Below, piece after piece: positions 63,846 through 64,000 of a stretch of DNA of 64,000 nt. The position numbers and the translations under genes are program-made. Every line of letters starts with the position of its first letter. Within the stretch, counting starts at the first letter, position 1. Where the stretch lies: the NCBI GenBank assembly GCA_017483185.1, contig JAFULM010000032.1:1-64000 (forward strand), written 5' to 3'. Source of the stretch: Prevotella sp. GTDB taxonomy: Bacteria; Bacteroidota; Bacteroidia; Bacteroidales; Bacteroidaceae. A model generated the notes under the pieces. That model did not search any database and was not told the DNA's origin. It worked only from the letters and a program-made list of their open reading frames with translations.

Positions 63846-64000
63846 CTATGCATGAAACATGTTTTCCAGTTCTTCCATCTTCCCCATCAATTCTTCGAAC
63901 GATGGCTTTTCACCATATATCATAGACGATTGCATATCCTTGTAATCGTTTCTCCAATCGTCAATGACATCATTTGGTGGTAACAACCTTATGCGTTTGC
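63846..64000 (-). CDS. C-terminus of probable AbiEii-type nucleotidyltransferase toxin (partial)
   Basis: Only the last 51 codons lie in the window (DVIDDWRNDYKDMQ; MIYGEKPSFEELM), ending at 63846. The sequence matches the C-terminal helices of AbiEii/DUF1814 nucleotidyltransferases as I recall them. An AbiEi antitoxin gene would be expected further upstream, outside the window. It is 23 bases from the HNH gene. Confidence 0.5.
   Translation of the reverse strand, partial: KRIRLLPPNDVIDDWRNDYKDMQSSMIYGEKPSFEELMGKMEELENMFHA

Overview
The window looks like a chromosome piece from a Bacteroidales bacterium, most likely Prevotellaceae. The signs are: promoters with the Bacteroidota -7 box TAnnTTTG; A-rich leaders without Shine-Dalgarno sites before most chromosomal genes; glutamine synthetase III; the LL-diaminopimelate route to lysine; the clustered argR-GNAT-argG-argC-argD-proC arrangement; and type IX secretion genes porU, porV and porE. 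The core is GC-rich, with AT-rich accessory islands near 18.7-20.3 kb, 32.9-35.7 kb and from 57.8 kb to the end. No rRNA, tRNA or CRISPR array was seen.

Layout. 0.6-5.1 kb (- strand): dapF, dapL, glnN. 5.5-8.0 kb: a TonB-receptor-like outer membrane protein. 8.1-14.4 kb (- strand): an arginine/proline operon headed by its repressor argR, with a DUF559 nuclease-like gene embedded. 15.4-17.7 kb: phosphate butyryltransferase and butyrate kinase. 18.6-21.1 kb: a secreted protein of mosaic composition and a 59-residue peptide gene. 22.7-25.7 kb: rplM-rpsI-rpsB-tsf. 25.9-32.0 kb: FAH-family hydrolase, porU, porV, ispF. 32.2-37 kb: TonB-like protein, KilA-N protein, a partial duplication of its promoter and 5' end, a C10 protease and a secreted protein. 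37.7-43.7 kb: porE, an ECF sigma factor with a probable anti-sigma partner, a membrane protein and an rRNA methyltransferase. 44.2-46.0 kb: a two-gene ATPase/nuclease-like module. 46.0-49.5 kb: GNAT, BAX-inhibitor-like protein, GH140-like hydrolase. 51.2-57.5 kb: a structured RNA candidate, a truncated BspA-like gene, then an integrative element with a multi-HTH protein, tyrosine integrase, HTH protein and RepA-like ATPase. 57.8-64.0 kb (- strand): a defence-type cargo island with a decayed AlbA_2 gene, a Septu-like ATPase/HNH pair, a methyltransferase-HIT fusion, an HNH protein and the end of a probable AbiEii toxin.

Two themes run through the window. First, the intergenic DNA is full of palindromic mosaic elements, including inverted copies that bracket whole gene blocks. 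Some of these sequences have entered reading frames and are translated (argC, argG, ptb, buk, GH140). Second, the integrative element carries its own regulatory sequence code (10-bp phased repeats and a shared upstream box at three promoters). It also carries a defence island whose ATPase begins with a domain resembling the N-terminus of translation factor IF2.
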